Source: UBA4582 sp013204195 (lineage in GTDB: Bacteria; Pseudomonadota; Gammaproteobacteria; Pseudomonadales; Azotimanducaceae). From it: 53,056 nucleotides of DNA. Positions 34,521 through 43,575 of this stretch are shown piece by piece. The notes under the pieces are model-generated. The model had not been told where the DNA came from and made no database searches. It was given only the letters and a program-made list of their open reading frames with translations. The stretch spans positions 1 to 53,056 of the forward strand of contig CAWUUH010000033.1 of the NCBI GenBank assembly GCA_963925735.1, written 5' to 3'. How positions within the stretch are numbered: position 1 is the stretch's first letter; each line of letters opens with the position of its first letter. The position numbers were made by a program, and so were the translations under genes.

Positions 34521-35093
34521 ATGACAAGTTCTGCATCTTCATCACCCCTTTGGATTTTCGGTTACGGCTCGCTGATCTGGCGCGCCGACTTTGCTTTTGT
34601 TGAGCAGCGCCCGGCCTATATTCGTGACTTTTCAAGAAGGTTCTGGCAAGGCTCCTCAGATCATAGAGGCATGCCCGGCGCGCCGGGTCGAGTCGTAACG
34701 CTGATTGAGGATCTTGAGGCTTGTTGTGCGGGCATGGCTTATCGCATAGACCCGAAGCTAACCTCAACGGTATTAGCCGGACTCGACCATCGAGAACAGG
34801 GCGGCTATGACCAACTGCAATTACCGATCCATTTCAGCCCTACCGAGGTAGTCACCGGCCTCACCTACTATGCGAACCCAAGGAACTCCAGCTTTCTGGG
34901 TGAGGCACCGGTAGACAGTATCGCTCGACAAATTGTCGACTCAACCGGACCCAGCGGACCCAATTCGGAATATGTACTGGAACTGGACAGCGCCTTGCGC
35001 GAGATCAACCGTGTACTGGCGCAGGATACTGACAACCATGTCGCCGCCATCGCGACCGCAGTCAGACAACTTCTGAGTACCGCAATACCCTAG
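34521..35093 (+). CDS. ChaC-like gamma-glutamylcyclotransferase
   Basis: 190 aa. The signature FGYGSLIWRADF (about 11-22) binds the gamma-glutamyl group. RDFSRRFWQGSSDHRG, PGRVVTLIED and GLDHREQGGY (with the catalytic Glu) follow. By family it breaks glutathione to 5-oxoproline and Cys-Gly in the cytoplasm. It starts 10 bp after the DUF5916 stop, so it may be co-transcribed, but its ribosome site is weak. Confidence 0.88.
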   Translation: MTSSASSSPLWIFGYGSLIWRADFAFVEQRPAYIRDFSRRFWQGSSDHRGMPGAPGRVVTLIEDLEACCAGMAYRIDPKLTSTVLAGLDHREQGGYDQLQLPIHFSPTEVVTGLTYYANPRNSSFLGEAPVDSIARQIVDSTGPSGPNSEYVLELDSALREINRVLAQDTDNHVAAIATAVRQLLSTAIP

Positions 35094-35314
35094 GCTATAG
35101 GTACACGGGTTCAGTGGCTGCGCTAGCCAGTACTCGGGCTATTTGCATTCGACCCAAACTCGTCATACAGTCTTTCCATGAATCCCCACGTGGCTTGCCG
35201 ACTCAGTCATTGCGTGATCTCAAATCGATCAAGTCGGCTGCACCAACATGCTCATTGAACGAGCTTATACCAACCGGCTTTAACAAACGAACTCAGTCAT
35301 TAAGGTCTCCACCT

Positions 35315-36487
35315 ATGCAAACTATCAAAGCCATTGAGCAGTTCCAACCTGACATGCAAGCCTGGCGACGAGATATCCACGCGCATCCTGAAACTGCCTT
35401 TGAAGAACATCGCACGGCACAACTGGTGGCCGATAAATTACGTGAGTTTGGCTTAGAGGTTGAAACCGGTATCGCCGGCACTGGCGTGGTCGGCACCTTG
35501 ACGCGCGGCCGCGGCAATCGCGCCATCGGCCTGCGGGCCGACCTGGACGCTTTACCCATCGTTGAGCAGAATACCTTCGACCATGTTTCAACCCACCCCG
35601 GCAAAATGCACGCTTGTGGTCATGATGGGCACACCACCATGCTCCTGGGCGCCGCCCGATACCTGGCGGAATCTGGCGACTTTGAAGGCACGGTAAACTT
35701 TATTTTCCAACCTGCAGAAGAAAATGAAGGCGGCGGTCGGGCGATGATCGAAGCCGGTTTATTCGACAAGTACCCGGTGGAGTCGGTCTTCGGCATGCAC
35801 AATATACCCGGCATGGCCGTCGGTACCTTTGCCATTAAACCGGGACCCATGATGGCCGCATTCGACATCTTCAAACTCAAGGTCACTGGCCGCGGTGGCC
35901 ATGCGGCCATGCCCCAGTTCAGTGTTGACCCCATCCTGATTGGCGCCAAGATTATCGAGGCTTTCCAGTCCATCGTCAGTCGCTCTATTGATCCTCAAGA
36001 CGCAGCGGTCATCAGCGTGACTCAGTTTCACGGCGGCGATGCCTATAATGTCATCCCGGAATCTGTCGAAATCCATGGCTGCACTCGGTGTTTCTCGCCG
36101 AAGGTCCAAGCCATGATGGAGAACAAAATGCGCATCATAGCGGAGCAAATTTGTAGCGCATTCGGTGCCCAGGCCGAATTTTTCTATGAGAAACGTTACC
36201 CACCCACGGTGAACGCCCAAGCCGAGACGGATATGGCCGCCCAGGCCGCGGCCAGTGTGGTGGGCGCAGACCGGGTCAACCTGAATCCGAAGCCGGCTAT
36301 GGGTTCAGAGGATTTCGCCTATATGTTGCAAGCGAAACCCGGCAGCTATATTTGGATCGGCAATGGCGATGGCGAGGGTTCATGCATGGTGCACAACCCT
36401 GGCTACGATTTTAACGATGCTATTCTGCCTATCGGCGCCAGTTACTGGGTCAAGCTGGTTGAGCAGCTGTTACCCAAGATTGGCTGA
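35315..36487 (+). CDS. M20-family amidohydrolase (hippurate hydrolase-like)
   Basis: 390 aa from the ATG at 35315 (AAGG upstream); the open frame to 35114 adds 67 residues unlike the family. Metal-ligand motifs are present: MHACGHDGHTTMLLGAARYL (about 97-116), FIFQPAEENEGGGRAMIEAGLF (catalytic Glu), VFGMHNIPGM, the dimerisation-domain RGGHAAMPQFSVDPI, and GSEDFAYM near the C-terminus. It removes an acyl or aminoacyl group from N-acyl-amino acids or similar compounds. Single gene, convergent with the GST at 36497. Confidence 0.9.
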   Translation: MQTIKAIEQFQPDMQAWRRDIHAHPETAFEEHRTAQLVADKLREFGLEVETGIAGTGVVGTLTRGRGNRAIGLRADLDALPIVEQNTFDHVSTHPGKMHACGHDGHTTMLLGAARYLAESGDFEGTVNFIFQPAEENEGGGRAMIEAGLFDKYPVESVFGMHNIPGMAVGTFAIKPGPMMAAFDIFKLKVTGRGGHAAMPQFSVDPILIGAKIIEAFQSIVSRSIDPQDAAVISVTQFHGGDAYNVIPESVEIHGCTRCFSPKVQAMMENKMRIIAEQICSAFGAQAEFFYEKRYPPTVNAQAETDMAAQAAASVVGADRVNLNPKPAMGSEDFAYMLQAKPGSYIWIGNGDGEGSCMVHNPGYDFNDAILPIGASYWVKLVEQLLPKIG

Positions 36488-36496
36488 TGGCAGACC

Positions 36497-37438
36497 TCAA
36501 ACTTTCTCGACTTTAAAGCCTAGACGGGGAAAGTGTACAACGATTTGGCCAAGCTGCGGGTCATCCCGCACCACGGCCAACTCTTCTAACGAGGCGACTA
36601 ACAATCTGCCCTCCACAGGGAACAAACCATAGTCGATCGGAGTGATATTAACCCTGTCGCCAGCCGCCAGCCCATCAACCTGCATCGCCTTGACCACCGG
36701 CTCTGTGACTGGCGTTGCAGCTGCAGCGACAGCTAGCGCAGCCGCACCCGATATTGGCGTTAACTCACCATGGCCAAATGAGCGCATCCGCTTCATCCAG
36801 GCCAGGACTTCGGGAAATGGCGCGAAGGTGTCTCGAATTGCTTCGTTGTTGTGGACAAACCAACAACAGTGGTAAGTAGAAAAGTCCACGATCGAGGGCA
36901 CTTCACCGAGCAGAAAAGACTGGCTCGTCAGCTGCAAATCAAGCCGCTTTAAATGCATCAAAAAGTAAGGCTGAGCGATCGAGAAATCCATGCTCAGTTC
37001 CGTCGAACCCCGCGTAAATTCGGCGCGGTCGGCCATAAACGCGGCGGCGGCCTCGGGGTCAGAAAATAGCGCATGGGACGCCAACGCCCGAGGTTGAAAG
37101 GCCATAGCGACCGCACATTTAAATAACAAGGTATCGGTCCAGTGCGCCATGCCACCCGCTACCGCTTCATAAGCTGTCGGGAATACCGTGTTATCCGGGT
37201 AGAGCCGGTCGATTACACGGGCCATCAAGGCGGAATCGCAATAAATATCAGCACCGATCTGCAGTACAGGCGTTTTCCGGTAGCCACCCGTCAATGCCAT
37301 CAAGTCTGGTTTAGGCTGAATCACCGGAATGGCTACAGCCTGATAGCTGGCCTGTTTATACCCCAGCAGCAAACGGATTTTTTCGGAGAACGGTGACTCA
37401 GGATAGTGATGCAGAATGAGATCAGACATAGGACTCAC
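36497..37438 (-). CDS. Glutathione S-transferase-family protein with extra C-terminal domain
   Basis: 313 aa from a GTG at 37438; the ATG three codons in (37429, MSDLILHHYPESPFSEKIR) is the likelier start. The thioredoxin-like GST N-domain (about 1-80) shows YPESPFSEKIRLLL, RKTPVLQIGADIYCDSALMARVID; a GST C-domain (about 95-215) follows with SIVDFSTYHCCWFVHNN. A further about 75 residues (GLAAGDRVNITPIDYG to the end) form a beta-rich extension not part of standard GSTs. Substrate unknown. Similar sequences with this extension exist in marine gammaproteobacteria (from memory). Confidence 0.82.
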   Translation of the reverse strand: MSPMSDLILHHYPESPFSEKIRLLLGYKQASYQAVAIPVIQPKPDLMALTGGYRKTPVLQIGADIYCDSALMARVIDRLYPDNTVFPTAYEAVAGGMAHWTDTLLFKCAVAMAFQPRALASHALFSDPEAAAAFMADRAEFTRGSTELSMDFSIAQPYFLMHLKRLDLQLTSQSFLLGEVPSIVDFSTYHCCWFVHNNEAIRDTFAPFPEVLAWMKRMRSFGHGELTPISGAAALAVAAAATPVTEPVVKAMQVDGLAAGDRVNITPIDYGLFPVEGRLLVASLEELAVVRDDPQLGQIVVHFPRLGFKVEKV

Positions 37439-37522
37439 GACTCAGATAATTAGGATGGTCAGATCATAGCACTGCCGGACGAAATTTCTTATAGTGGTCG
37501 ACACGTCACTCCGGAGCACAGC

Positions 37523-38068
37523 ATGAGACTCACCAAGCCTAGAATTCCCGCCTTGCATGAAGACCAATGGACCGCAGAGCAAGCCGAAATACTCAATGGT
37601 CAGAAGATGCGCGGTTCAGTGCAGAATATTTTTCGGACCATGGCCAATCATGCCAAATTAGCCAAACGCTGGTTAGTCTTCGGCAACCACATTCTGTCTA
37701 AGTCGACCCTGCCGCCTCGAGATCGAGAGATTCTGATTCTGCGCATCGGCTGGCTGTGCCAGGCGGGCTACGAGTGGGGCCAGCACGTGGTGATCGGCAA
37801 GCGCGCTGGCATTGCTGAGAACGAAATCGAGATGATAAAAACTGGCGCCGAGGCCGGCTGGTCAACCCACGACGCCTTGCTGCTTCGCGCAGCGGATGAA
37901 TTGCACAATGACGCCTTCATCTCTGACGAAACTTGGCAAGGCCTCAAGGCCGACTTCACGGATCAGCAAATGATGGATCTGGTATTTACCTGTGGTCAGT
38001 ACACTATGGTATCCATGGCACTGAACTCATTCGGGGTCCAGCTGGACCCAGACATCAAGGGCTTTTAA
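37523..38068 (+). CDS. Carboxymuconolactone decarboxylase-family protein
   Basis: 181 aa; GGAG six bases before the ATG. AhpD-like fold: LPPRDREILILRIGWLCQAGYEWGQHVVIGKRAGIAENEIEM (split about 65-105) gives the family helix with Cys...Glu-Trp-x-x-His, and DFTDQQMMDLVFTCGQYTMVSMALNSFGVQL at the end is a typical C-terminal arm. The EW..H pattern fits the non-peroxidase subgroup, so it need not act on muconolactone. It lies between two GST genes on the opposite strand. Role unknown. Confidence 0.88.
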   Translation: MRLTKPRIPALHEDQWTAEQAEILNGQKMRGSVQNIFRTMANHAKLAKRWLVFGNHILSKSTLPPRDREILILRIGWLCQAGYEWGQHVVIGKRAGIAENEIEMIKTGAEAGWSTHDALLLRAADELHNDAFISDETWQGLKADFTDQQMMDLVFTCGQYTMVSMALNSFGVQLDPDIKGF

Positions 38069-38136
38069 GCGCAGGGATAACACCACTGGAATGGCCCGCT
38101 CGCTTGTACTCGTTTGTACTCGGCGTCTTTTTCGAT

Positions 38137-38805
38137 CTAACCGCGCCCGGCGGAATCCTCTAATGAGGTCTTGGGGCTGATGGCGCGGTAACTGGGTCGT
38201 GCCCGTAAGCGCTCAAAATAAGCAGCGCAGGCGGGGAAGTCAGTGAGTACCATACCATCAACCTCAAGCACCATAGCAGCCGCCATATAGGGCGCATCCG
38301 CCAAAGAAAAATCTTCAAATAAGTATTCACGTTCCCCTAACTGCGACTCTAGATAGGGCAAGCCACGCGCACGCAACCCCGCCCTGCCGGCCTCCATCAA
38401 GGCCTCGTCACGGGACTCTGGCTTGACCCAATAGGGCATCCAAATCTTCGGTAGATCACCGACCAGAAAGGCCTCGTCAGCAAAGGTTTCCTGCATCCGC
38501 ATTTGCGCCAACTCCCAGTCACGGTTCGGTTTCAAGGCATTATGTGGATACCGGTCCTCCAGGTACTCATTAATCACAGTGGAATCAAATATGCAGGCAC
38601 CATCCGGCAACTGCAGATAGGGCACCTTACCCAGCGGATGTTTAGCCAGCAGCTCCGCCGGCTTTTTCCATAGGTCACCCGGGTGAAGCCGCTCGACCCG
38701 ATAGGCTAGCTCCTTCTCTTCGAGAATCACTTTCACCTTACTGGCATGGGTAGACCGTAAAGTACCCCAAGGGTATTCTCTTTCAGTGGTGGCCAATATC
38801 AACAT
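38137..38805 (-). CDS. Glutathione S-transferase-family protein
   Basis: 222 aa from the ATG at 38805. The longer frame runs back over the phosphotransferase gene and has no family similarity there. N-domain: STHASKVKVILEEKELAYRVERL, HPLGKVPYLQLPDGACIFDSTVINEYLEDRYP (about 50-82) with the cis-Pro and Glu-Ser-like glutathione contacts. C-domain: RGLPYLESQLGEREYLFEDFSLADAPYMAAAMVLE. Starts 49 bp after the phosphotransferase stop, same strand, so probably one transcript. Confidence 0.88.
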   Translation of the reverse strand: MLILATTEREYPWGTLRSTHASKVKVILEEKELAYRVERLHPGDLWKKPAELLAKHPLGKVPYLQLPDGACIFDSTVINEYLEDRYPHNALKPNRDWELAQMRMQETFADEAFLVGDLPKIWMPYWVKPESRDEALMEAGRAGLRARGLPYLESQLGEREYLFEDFSLADAPYMAAAMVLEVDGMVLTDFPACAAYFERLRARPSYRAISPKTSLEDSAGRG

Positions 38806-38854
38806 ATTGAGTCTCTCAATTGCAGCGCTAGGAACCTCGTTGGGAACGCCTCGT

Positions 38855-39910
38855 CTAATCCAGTTTGACGCTCTTATCAATTTGAGCCCAGGCCAATTTC
38901 GCCATGTCATAGGCACCGGCACCGGCAGCCTCAGCTTGCTTGCTGGCTGCTGTGCCGTCCAGCACCCGCTTGGCAATACCCTGAAGGATGCCAGCCAAAC
39001 GAAACATATTAAACGCCATGTAATAATCCCAATTATCAATGCCATCACGTCCAGTACGTCGGCAATAGGCCTCAACGAAAGCCTCCTCGCTGGGGATCCC
39101 CAAAGATTTCAGATCAGCGCCGCGCAGGGCATCCCGATAGGGACGACACATATAGGCAAAATCAGACAAGGGACTGCCCAGGGTACTTAGCTCCCAGTCA
39201 AGAATACCAATAACCTCATTCTTATCCTTATGCATCATCATATTCGCGATCTGTAAATCGCCGTGGACGATGGTGCACGACGTATCCAGCGGGATATTAC
39301 CCGGCAAGTAGGCGATCAGTTCGTCCATGTAAGGGTTTTCAATCGTCTTGGTGTACTCATATTGGCTAGACCAGCGATTAATCTGGCGAGCAATATAGTC
39401 TGTGTGTTTGCCGTACTCTGACAAGCCAACCGCATTAAAATCCACACTATGTAGCTTTGCTACAGCGGCATTGGCCGCATCCCAAATCTCACCTCGCTCC
39501 ACAGGACTATAGGGGCCCGCGGTACTATCCCAGATCACCCGACCATCAAGGTATTCCATGATATAAAACATGGTGCCCAGAATAGACTCGTCCTCGCAGA
39601 AGGCATAGGTTTTCGCCGTCGGCACATCAGCACCCTGAAGGGCGGTCAACACGCGGTACTCTCGATCTACGGCATGGGCTGACTTCAGCAACTCACCACT
39701 AGGCTTTTTGCGCAGTACATATTGTGTGCCACCCCCATGAAGCAAGTACGTTGGATTCGATTGGCCACCGGCAAATTCTTCAACGGTCAAGCTACCTTGA
39801 TAGCCTTCCACCTGTTGCTCCATGAATTTTTGCAGTGCAGCCACATCAAACTGATGCTTTTCCTGCACTGGAATCGTTCCAGTATTTTCTTCGGCGCTAA
39901 AGTCCGTCAT
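38855..39910 (-). CDS. Phosphotransferase-family protein, ACAD10/LvaA-like
   Basis: 351 aa from the ATG at 39910, with AAAGG eight bases upstream; the open frame to 39997 has no ribosome site. Kinase-like fold: LTVEEFAGGQSNPTYLL, YVLRKKPSGELL (Lys), REYRVLTAL, TMFYIMEYLDGRVI (hinge), CTIVHGDLQIANMMMH (catalytic loop HGDxxxxN) and VIGILDWELSTLGSPLSDFAY (metal DWE). This is the aminoglycoside-phosphotransferase-like branch that includes the N-terminal domain of ACAD10/11 and bacterial LvaA, which phosphorylate 4-hydroxyacyl-CoA. A short-chain hydroxyacyl-CoA kinase is the best guess; no ACAD domain is attached. The GST gene follows. Confidence 0.85.
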   Translation of the reverse strand: MTDFSAEENTGTIPVQEKHQFDVAALQKFMEQQVEGYQGSLTVEEFAGGQSNPTYLLHGGGTQYVLRKKPSGELLKSAHAVDREYRVLTALQGADVPTAKTYAFCEDESILGTMFYIMEYLDGRVIWDSTAGPYSPVERGEIWDAANAAVAKLHSVDFNAVGLSEYGKHTDYIARQINRWSSQYEYTKTIENPYMDELIAYLPGNIPLDTSCTIVHGDLQIANMMMHKDKNEVIGILDWELSTLGSPLSDFAYMCRPYRDALRGADLKSLGIPSEEAFVEAYCRRTGRDGIDNWDYYMAFNMFRLAGILQGIAKRVLDGTAASKQAEAAGAGAYDMAKLAWAQIDKSVKLD

Positions 39911-40253
39911 GTGTACTACCTTTGTATTAATTTGAATAAGTTTTTGATCATTGAGGTCAACCGCCTCGATTGGGCCTGATGCCGAGCACCACGACATGCA
40001 GTAGTGCGGCCACTTGAACTAACGAGTCGCGGCTGCTGCAAGCCTGAGCTTGCAGCCCACCGTCATTGCCCTGGACTAGCCGTGTATTGCCCGGCGCTTA
40101 CCAGTTGCCTAGCTGACGGGGTGCCCCTAACGAGGGACACTGATAACGACGCCTTGTTGACCCTGAGTCACGCTAGGCGACAGCAAAGTGCCGCACTAAG
40201 GATATCAGGTCTTAATCTGGAACGAGTGCAGCACAGCTACACCCGTTCGTGAA
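39911..40253. other. 343-bp intergenic region with a hairpin
   Basis: No gene recognised; plus-strand open frames here have no ribosome site or family similarity. It contains the promoter of the phosphotransferase gene and the 3' flank of korB. The hairpin GCTGCAAGC-CTGA-GCTTGCAGC at 40035-40056 (9-bp perfect stem, 4-nt loop) is the clearest structure but has no T-run on either strand. Confidence 0.5.
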
Positions 40254-41264
40254 TTAATCAACCTGCCAAGTGTGACCACTACGCAGCAAGGCATTCATAT
40301 CTGCTGGCGGTCTCGCTTCACGCACCTTAATGCGTTGAGCATAGACATCTTCAATATAACCGCTCACGTCGGCACAGAAGATCACACCCACTGGCTCAGG
40401 AAAATCTGGCCCATGCATACCGGCGAGCATCTGTGCCAGCACCTTATTCGACTCATCATGAACCAAAATGTCAGCCAGTGTGACGCCCTCTTCACCTAGG
40501 GTCACAACTTCGAGCTGCAGCAGGCTGGTATTCAGGCGAATACCCTTGTCTAGCTCTTTACCGAACAACATGGGCTCACCGTTTTGTAGTACCACGCGGC
40601 TATCAGCGGCCGTTTTCTTGTTTTTCACTTGCTCAAAGATACCGTCGTTGTAGACCGGACAATTTTGCAAAATCTCGAGAAAAGACGCGCCTTTATGGCT
40701 GTGGGAACGCCCCAGCATTTCAGTCAGGTGCTTCATTTCCGTATCAATTGAGCGGGCAACAAATTGCGCACCAGCACCCAGTGCAAAACTGCAAGGGTCT
40801 AAAGGCCGATCCACCGAGCCATCGGGGGTCGACGGTGAACGGGTACCTACCTTCGAGGTCGGCGAGTACTGGCCCTTGGTCAGGCCATAAATTTCGTTAT
40901 TAAACAATAAAATTTGTAGATCTACGTTGCGACGCAAAACATGCAACATATGGTTACCACCAATGCTCAGTCCATCACCATCGCCGGTGACAACCCACAC
41001 ATCTAACTCTGGGTTGGCGAGCTTGACGCCCGTGGCCAGTGACGGTGCGCGACCATGAATCGTATGGAAGCCATAGGTATTCATGTAATAGGGAAAACGT
41101 GAAGAGCAACCGATACCTGAGATAAATACACTGTTTTCTCTGGGCAGGCCCAGGGTCGGCATAAACTTGTGCAGGGTTTTCAAAATGGCGTAATCACCGC
41201 AGCCTGGACACCAACGCACTTCCTGATCTGTTTCGTAATCTTTCATCGTAAGTGGGGCATTCAT
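40254..41264 (-). CDS. korB: 2-oxoacid:ferredoxin oxidoreductase beta subunit
   Basis: 336 aa. It is the thiamine-diphosphate subunit of a two-subunit 2-oxoacid (probably 2-oxoglutarate) oxidoreductase. Four Cys are placed to bind a 4Fe-4S cluster: C19 and C22 in RWCPGCGDYA, C53 in GIGCSSR, and C202 in NCPVYND. The TPP site is VVTGDGDGLSIGGNH (about 91-105) with LFNNEIYGLTKGQ (about 120-132). Start codon overlaps the korA stop by one base (TAATG), so the two are translationally coupled. No ferredoxin gene is adjacent. The two-subunit, gamma-alpha-fused form occurs in aerobes; 2-oxoglutarate is preferred by family, not proven. Confidence 0.93.
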   Translation of the reverse strand: MNAPLTMKDYETDQEVRWCPGCGDYAILKTLHKFMPTLGLPRENSVFISGIGCSSRFPYYMNTYGFHTIHGRAPSLATGVKLANPELDVWVVTGDGDGLSIGGNHMLHVLRRNVDLQILLFNNEIYGLTKGQYSPTSKVGTRSPSTPDGSVDRPLDPCSFALGAGAQFVARSIDTEMKHLTEMLGRSHSHKGASFLEILQNCPVYNDGIFEQVKNKKTAADSRVVLQNGEPMLFGKELDKGIRLNTSLLQLEVVTLGEEGVTLADILVHDESNKVLAQMLAGMHGPDFPEPVGVIFCADVSGYIEDVYAQRIKVREARPPADMNALLRSGHTWQVD

Positions 41265-43132
41265 TATTTGCTCTCCATCTTGGCTTTTATCGCGGCTTCA
41301 ATTTCTCGAATCTTAAAGGGCTGACCAGAGACCTTGCTTAAGCCTTTGGCATCAATCAAATACTCAGCGCGAAGAATATCGATCAGCTGGCCCGTATTCA
41401 TTTCCGGAACCAACACTTGATCAAAACCCTTAAGCAAGTCACCCAGATTGGCCGGCATGGGCCACATATAACGAATATGGATGTGGGACACATCCAGCTT
41501 CGACTGGCGGGCTCGCTTTACCGCCTGGTGAATCACACCGTACGTCGAACCCCAGCCAACCACTGCCAGTTTACCCGTTGTATTGCCTTGATCGACGGTC
41601 TGCAGGGGAATGTCTCGAGCGATCCCATCTATTTTCGCTTGTCGCATCAATGTCATCTTCTGATGATTTTCGGCGTCGTAGGAGATATCACCGGTCACCG
41701 CATCGCGCTCGATACCCCCAATCCGGTGTTCCAACCCGGGTGTTCCCGGCTTGGCCCAAACACGGGCCAAGGTATCAGGGTCTCGGTTTGCGGGAGAAAA
41801 ACCTTCGACCTCGGTGGCATGCACCACGGGAAAACCCTCGTAGTCATTAAAGTCAGGCAGTTGCCAGGGCTCGGAGGCATTCGCTAAATAGCCATCGCTG
41901 AGAATAATCACCGGTGTTCGATATTTAGTCGCCAACCTGACGGCTTCAATGGCGACTTCAAAACAATCAGAACACGTTGAGGTGGCGATGACCGGCAGCG
42001 GCGTGTCCGCATGACGCCCATAAATGGCTTGAAATAAATCTGACTGCTCCGTTTTGGTCGGCAGGCCAGTCGAGGGTCCACCACGCTGGGTATTCACGAT
42101 CACCAGAGGTAATTCCACGGCACAGGCCAACGAAATGGCTTCGGCCTTCAGCGAAATCCCCGGTCCCGAGCTTGAGGTGATACCCAGAGAACCGGCAAAA
42201 GACGCGCCGATGGCCGCGCAGACTGCCGCAATTTCATCTTCCGCTTGAAAGGTGACGACTTCGAAGTGTTTCTGGCCGGATAGGGTATGTAACAAGCTTG
42301 AAGCCGGCGTGATGGGGTAGGAGGCAAACACGATGGGTAGATCAGCCAATTGGCCACCGGCCAGTAACCCATAAGCCAGCGCTTCTGAACCAGTGATATT
42401 ACGATATAAACCCGGCGCAACTTGCGCTCGCGGCACCTGGTATATCTCGATCCCGGCGGGCAGTTCCGTGGTCTCACCAAAGGCATGACCGGCATTGATC
42501 GCCGCCACGTTAGCTTCAGCAATGTCAGGCATTTTCGCGAACTTCTTGCGCAAACCAGCAATGGCGGCGTCACGACTACGATCAAACAGCCACATGGTTA
42601 AGCCCAGCGTCCACATGTTCTTGCAGCGCAAACCAAACTTGTGGCTCAGGCCAAAGGGTTTGACGGTATCGAGTACCCGCTTGCTGATATCAATAGAGAG
42701 CAGACGATAGGCATCCAACGAGCCGTCGTCTAGGGGATTGGCCTTGTAGCCGGCGCGTTGCATGTTCTTATCGGTGAAGGCGTCGGCATCAACCACAATG
42801 AGTCCACCGTCCACCAGATCCTTCAAATTGGTAATCAGCGCTGCGGGATTCATCGCCACCAGCACATCCACCGCATCACCAGCGGTGGTCACATCATCGG
42901 AACCAAAATAGATCTGAAAAGCCGAAACGCCAAATGTCGCCCCAGCAGGCGCCCGTATTTCCGCGGGGAAGTCTGGAAAAGTCGCCAGGTCGTTGCCATA
43001 GATTGCTGTTGCCTCAGTAAAGTTATTACCGGTTAACTGCATGCCGTCACCAGAATCACCGGCAAAACGGACGACCACGCCCTCCAACACTCGGGCTTGC
43101 ACCGCTGCGCTCATTTCCTCGACAACTGACAT
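41264..43132 (-). CDS. korA: 2-oxoacid:ferredoxin oxidoreductase alpha subunit (gamma-alpha fusion)
   Basis: 622 aa from the ATG at 43132, preceded by AGGAAAG at 5 nt; the open frame to 43213 adds 27 residues without a ribosome site. N-terminal gamma domain (about 17-200): VVRFAGDSGDGMQLTGNNF, and EIRAPAGATFGVSAFQI. The alpha domain follows with FASYPITPASSLLHTLSG, FQAEDEIAAVCAAIGASFAG, SSSGPGISLKAEAI and TQRGGPSTGLPTKTEQSDL. The C-terminal domain carries MWPMPANLGDLLKG and QVLVPEMNTGQL. With KorB it would oxidise 2-oxoglutarate to succinyl-CoA, reducing ferredoxin. First gene of the korAB pair. Confidence 0.93.
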   Translation of the reverse strand: MSVVEEMSAAVQARVLEGVVVRFAGDSGDGMQLTGNNFTEATAIYGNDLATFPDFPAEIRAPAGATFGVSAFQIYFGSDDVTTAGDAVDVLVAMNPAALITNLKDLVDGGLIVVDADAFTDKNMQRAGYKANPLDDGSLDAYRLLSIDISKRVLDTVKPFGLSHKFGLRCKNMWTLGLTMWLFDRSRDAAIAGLRKKFAKMPDIAEANVAAINAGHAFGETTELPAGIEIYQVPRAQVAPGLYRNITGSEALAYGLLAGGQLADLPIVFASYPITPASSLLHTLSGQKHFEVVTFQAEDEIAAVCAAIGASFAGSLGITSSSGPGISLKAEAISLACAVELPLVIVNTQRGGPSTGLPTKTEQSDLFQAIYGRHADTPLPVIATSTCSDCFEVAIEAVRLATKYRTPVIILSDGYLANASEPWQLPDFNDYEGFPVVHATEVEGFSPANRDPDTLARVWAKPGTPGLEHRIGGIERDAVTGDISYDAENHQKMTLMRQAKIDGIARDIPLQTVDQGNTTGKLAVVGWGSTYGVIHQAVKRARQSKLDVSHIHIRYMWPMPANLGDLLKGFDQVLVPEMNTGQLIDILRAEYLIDAKGLSKVSGQPFKIREIEAAIKAKMESK

Positions 43133-43575
43133 AGTTCTTTCCTGTGTTATTTTCGGCTTCTCTGACGTTACTCTGATATAAACGCCAACGCTACTGACGC
43201 GACGTTCCGCCAATGATTCTACCGATAAATTAAGGCTTACAACAACCCAAAAGCAGTCGAATCAAGCAGATCAATCGACGGCTCCTTGGTGCGTCATCGC
43301 AATCGATCCAACAATGAATCCATCGCCTCTCATCCCGGCAGCCCCGTTTCTTCAGCCACCCGCTTCAGTCGTCAACTAACCGGCGCTGTAGGTGCGACTC
43401 ATTCAACCCAAAATCGAGCATTCACGCAGGCTATAACGGCATCTAAGCGTGGTTTTCGAGCGCCGTCTTTAAGTGCGAAATTTGAAGGGCTGATTTTGGG
43501 CTGAATTGGGACCCTGCGCGCCTCGATCATCATGCGAAAAAAAGCTGGCCCGAGATGGAACCAGCTTTCGATTGG
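43133..43575. other. 443-bp intergenic region upstream of korAB
   Basis: No gene recognised. It should carry the korA promoter (minus) and does carry the terminator of the peroxiredoxin gene at its right end. A 72-codon plus-strand frame (43286-43504) has no ribosome site or known similarity. Confidence 0.5.
43537..43568 (-). terminator. Rho-independent terminator of the peroxiredoxin-glutaredoxin gene
   Basis: On the minus strand AAAGCTGG pairs with CCAGCTTT (8 bp, 12-nt loop), followed by a run of seven T. It lies 8 bp after the stop codon at 43576. The clearest intrinsic terminator in the window. Confidence 0.9.

Noticed and set aside
38806..39075. N-terminal extension of the downstream GST gene
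   Set aside because: These codons lie within or at the end of the phosphotransferase gene and show no GST similarity; the ATG at 38805 fits the family.
40004..40252. 82-codon plus-strand frame between the phosphotransferase and korB
   Set aside because: No ribosome site; it crosses a strong hairpin and has no known similarity.
43286..43504. 72-codon plus-strand frame upstream of korA
   Set aside because: No ribosome site, low-complexity composition and no family similarity; more likely part of the korA upstream region.
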